Assembly: GCA_001603415.1 (NCBI GenBank)
Contig: LUYY01000104.1
Location: forward strand, 1-6,106
Direction of reading: 5' to 3'
Length of the DNA: 6,106 nucleotides
DNA from: Bacteroidales bacterium Bact_07
GTDB lineage: Bacteria > Bacteroidota > Bacteroidia > Bacteroidales > Tenuifilaceae
The position numbers and the translations under genes were made by a program. The notes beneath the pieces are model-generated. The model had not been told where the DNA came from. It saw only the letters and a program-made list of their open reading frames with translations, and searched no databases. Shown here one piece after another: positions 5,996 through 6,106 of the stretch (positions are counted from its first letter, which is position 1; each line of letters opens with the position of its first letter).

Positions 5996-6064
5996 GATAA
6001 ATGTGAACCGTGAACCGTGAGCCGTGAGCCGTTAAACGTTAAACAAAATCGAACAATGAACAAC
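5996..6064. repeat. Tandem array of 7-bp units arranged in pairs
   Basis: The core at 6003-6044 is six contiguous heptamers: GTGAACC twice, GTGAGCC twice, GTTAAAC twice. A diverged unit GATAAAT (5996-6002) sits in phase just before. After a 6-nt break come GAACAAT and GAACAAC (6051-6064), again 7-bp spaced. Seven is not a multiple of three and stops occur, so the array is not coding. Confidence 0.88.
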
Positions 6065-6106
6065 TATATCTAGTCATTGAATGCGGTCATATACCGTTTT
6101 TAATAC

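Larger units (their letters stand above)
5814..6106. other. Gene-free region with promoter and several short repeats
   Basis: No reading frame of convincing length or content occurs in either direction. The left part holds the SD site and promoter of the minus-strand operon. The rest is largely short repeats: a palindromic unit at 5906-5933, a decamer array at 5951-5990 and a heptamer array at 5996-6064. Small inverted repeats CTTTA/TAAAG (5872-5886) and CAATGA/TCATTG (6054-6079) are within chance expectation. Confidence 0.75.

Noticed and set aside
5951..6064. CRISPR array
   Set aside because: The repeat units are 7 and 10 bp and directly adjacent, with no spacers and no cas genes.
6084..6101. 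CGGT/ACCG hairpin followed by five T, as a rightward terminator
   Set aside because: The stem has only four pairs and no gene precedes it on the plus strand.

Overview
The window looks like a piece of chromosome from a member of the Bacteroidota, probably a Bacteroidales-type organism. The evidence is promoters of the TAnnTTTG type with an upstream TTTG, few Shine-Dalgarno sequences, A/T-rich leaders, a tRNA gene without an encoded CCA, and protein sequences whose closest remembered relatives are Bacteroidetes proteins (a PfkB/adenosine-kinase-like enzyme, an O-antigen-ligase-like membrane protein with a characteristic large loop, and an uncharacterised lipoprotein). Assignment below phylum is not possible from sequence reading alone.

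Layout: bases 1-1520 hold a rightward two-gene unit, a lipoprotein of unknown function (92-1018) followed 13 bp later by a small secreted protein of unknown function (1032-1469), closed by a strong bidirectional terminator (1484-1518). Everything else that codes lies on the minus strand. Reading leftward from about 5840, a promoter with a perfect TATATTTG box drives a three-gene run: an O-antigen-ligase/Wzy-like membrane protein (4233-5813), a 3-methyladenine DNA glycosylase overlapping it by 14 nt (3737-4246), and a D-2-hydroxyacid dehydrogenase 40 nt further on (2746-3696). Next come tRNA-Asn(GTT) with its own promoter and a tightly abutting terminator (2548-2707), and then a PfkB-family kinase (1529-2512), which meets the rightward unit at the shared terminator.

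The last 293 bases (5814-6106) carry no gene. They hold the promoter of the minus-strand operon and a dense set of short repeats: a degenerate ATTCC/GGAAT palindromic unit, a 10-bp tandem array, and a 7-bp tandem array arranged in pairs. A partial copy of the heptamer array's end lies about 150 bp away, next to the operon promoter.

Most of the window is ordinary housekeeping DNA. No defence system, mobile element, CRISPR array or clearly new multi-gene system is visible. The points most worth a second look are the uncharacterised lipoprotein/secreted-protein pair and the layered repeat region at the right end.
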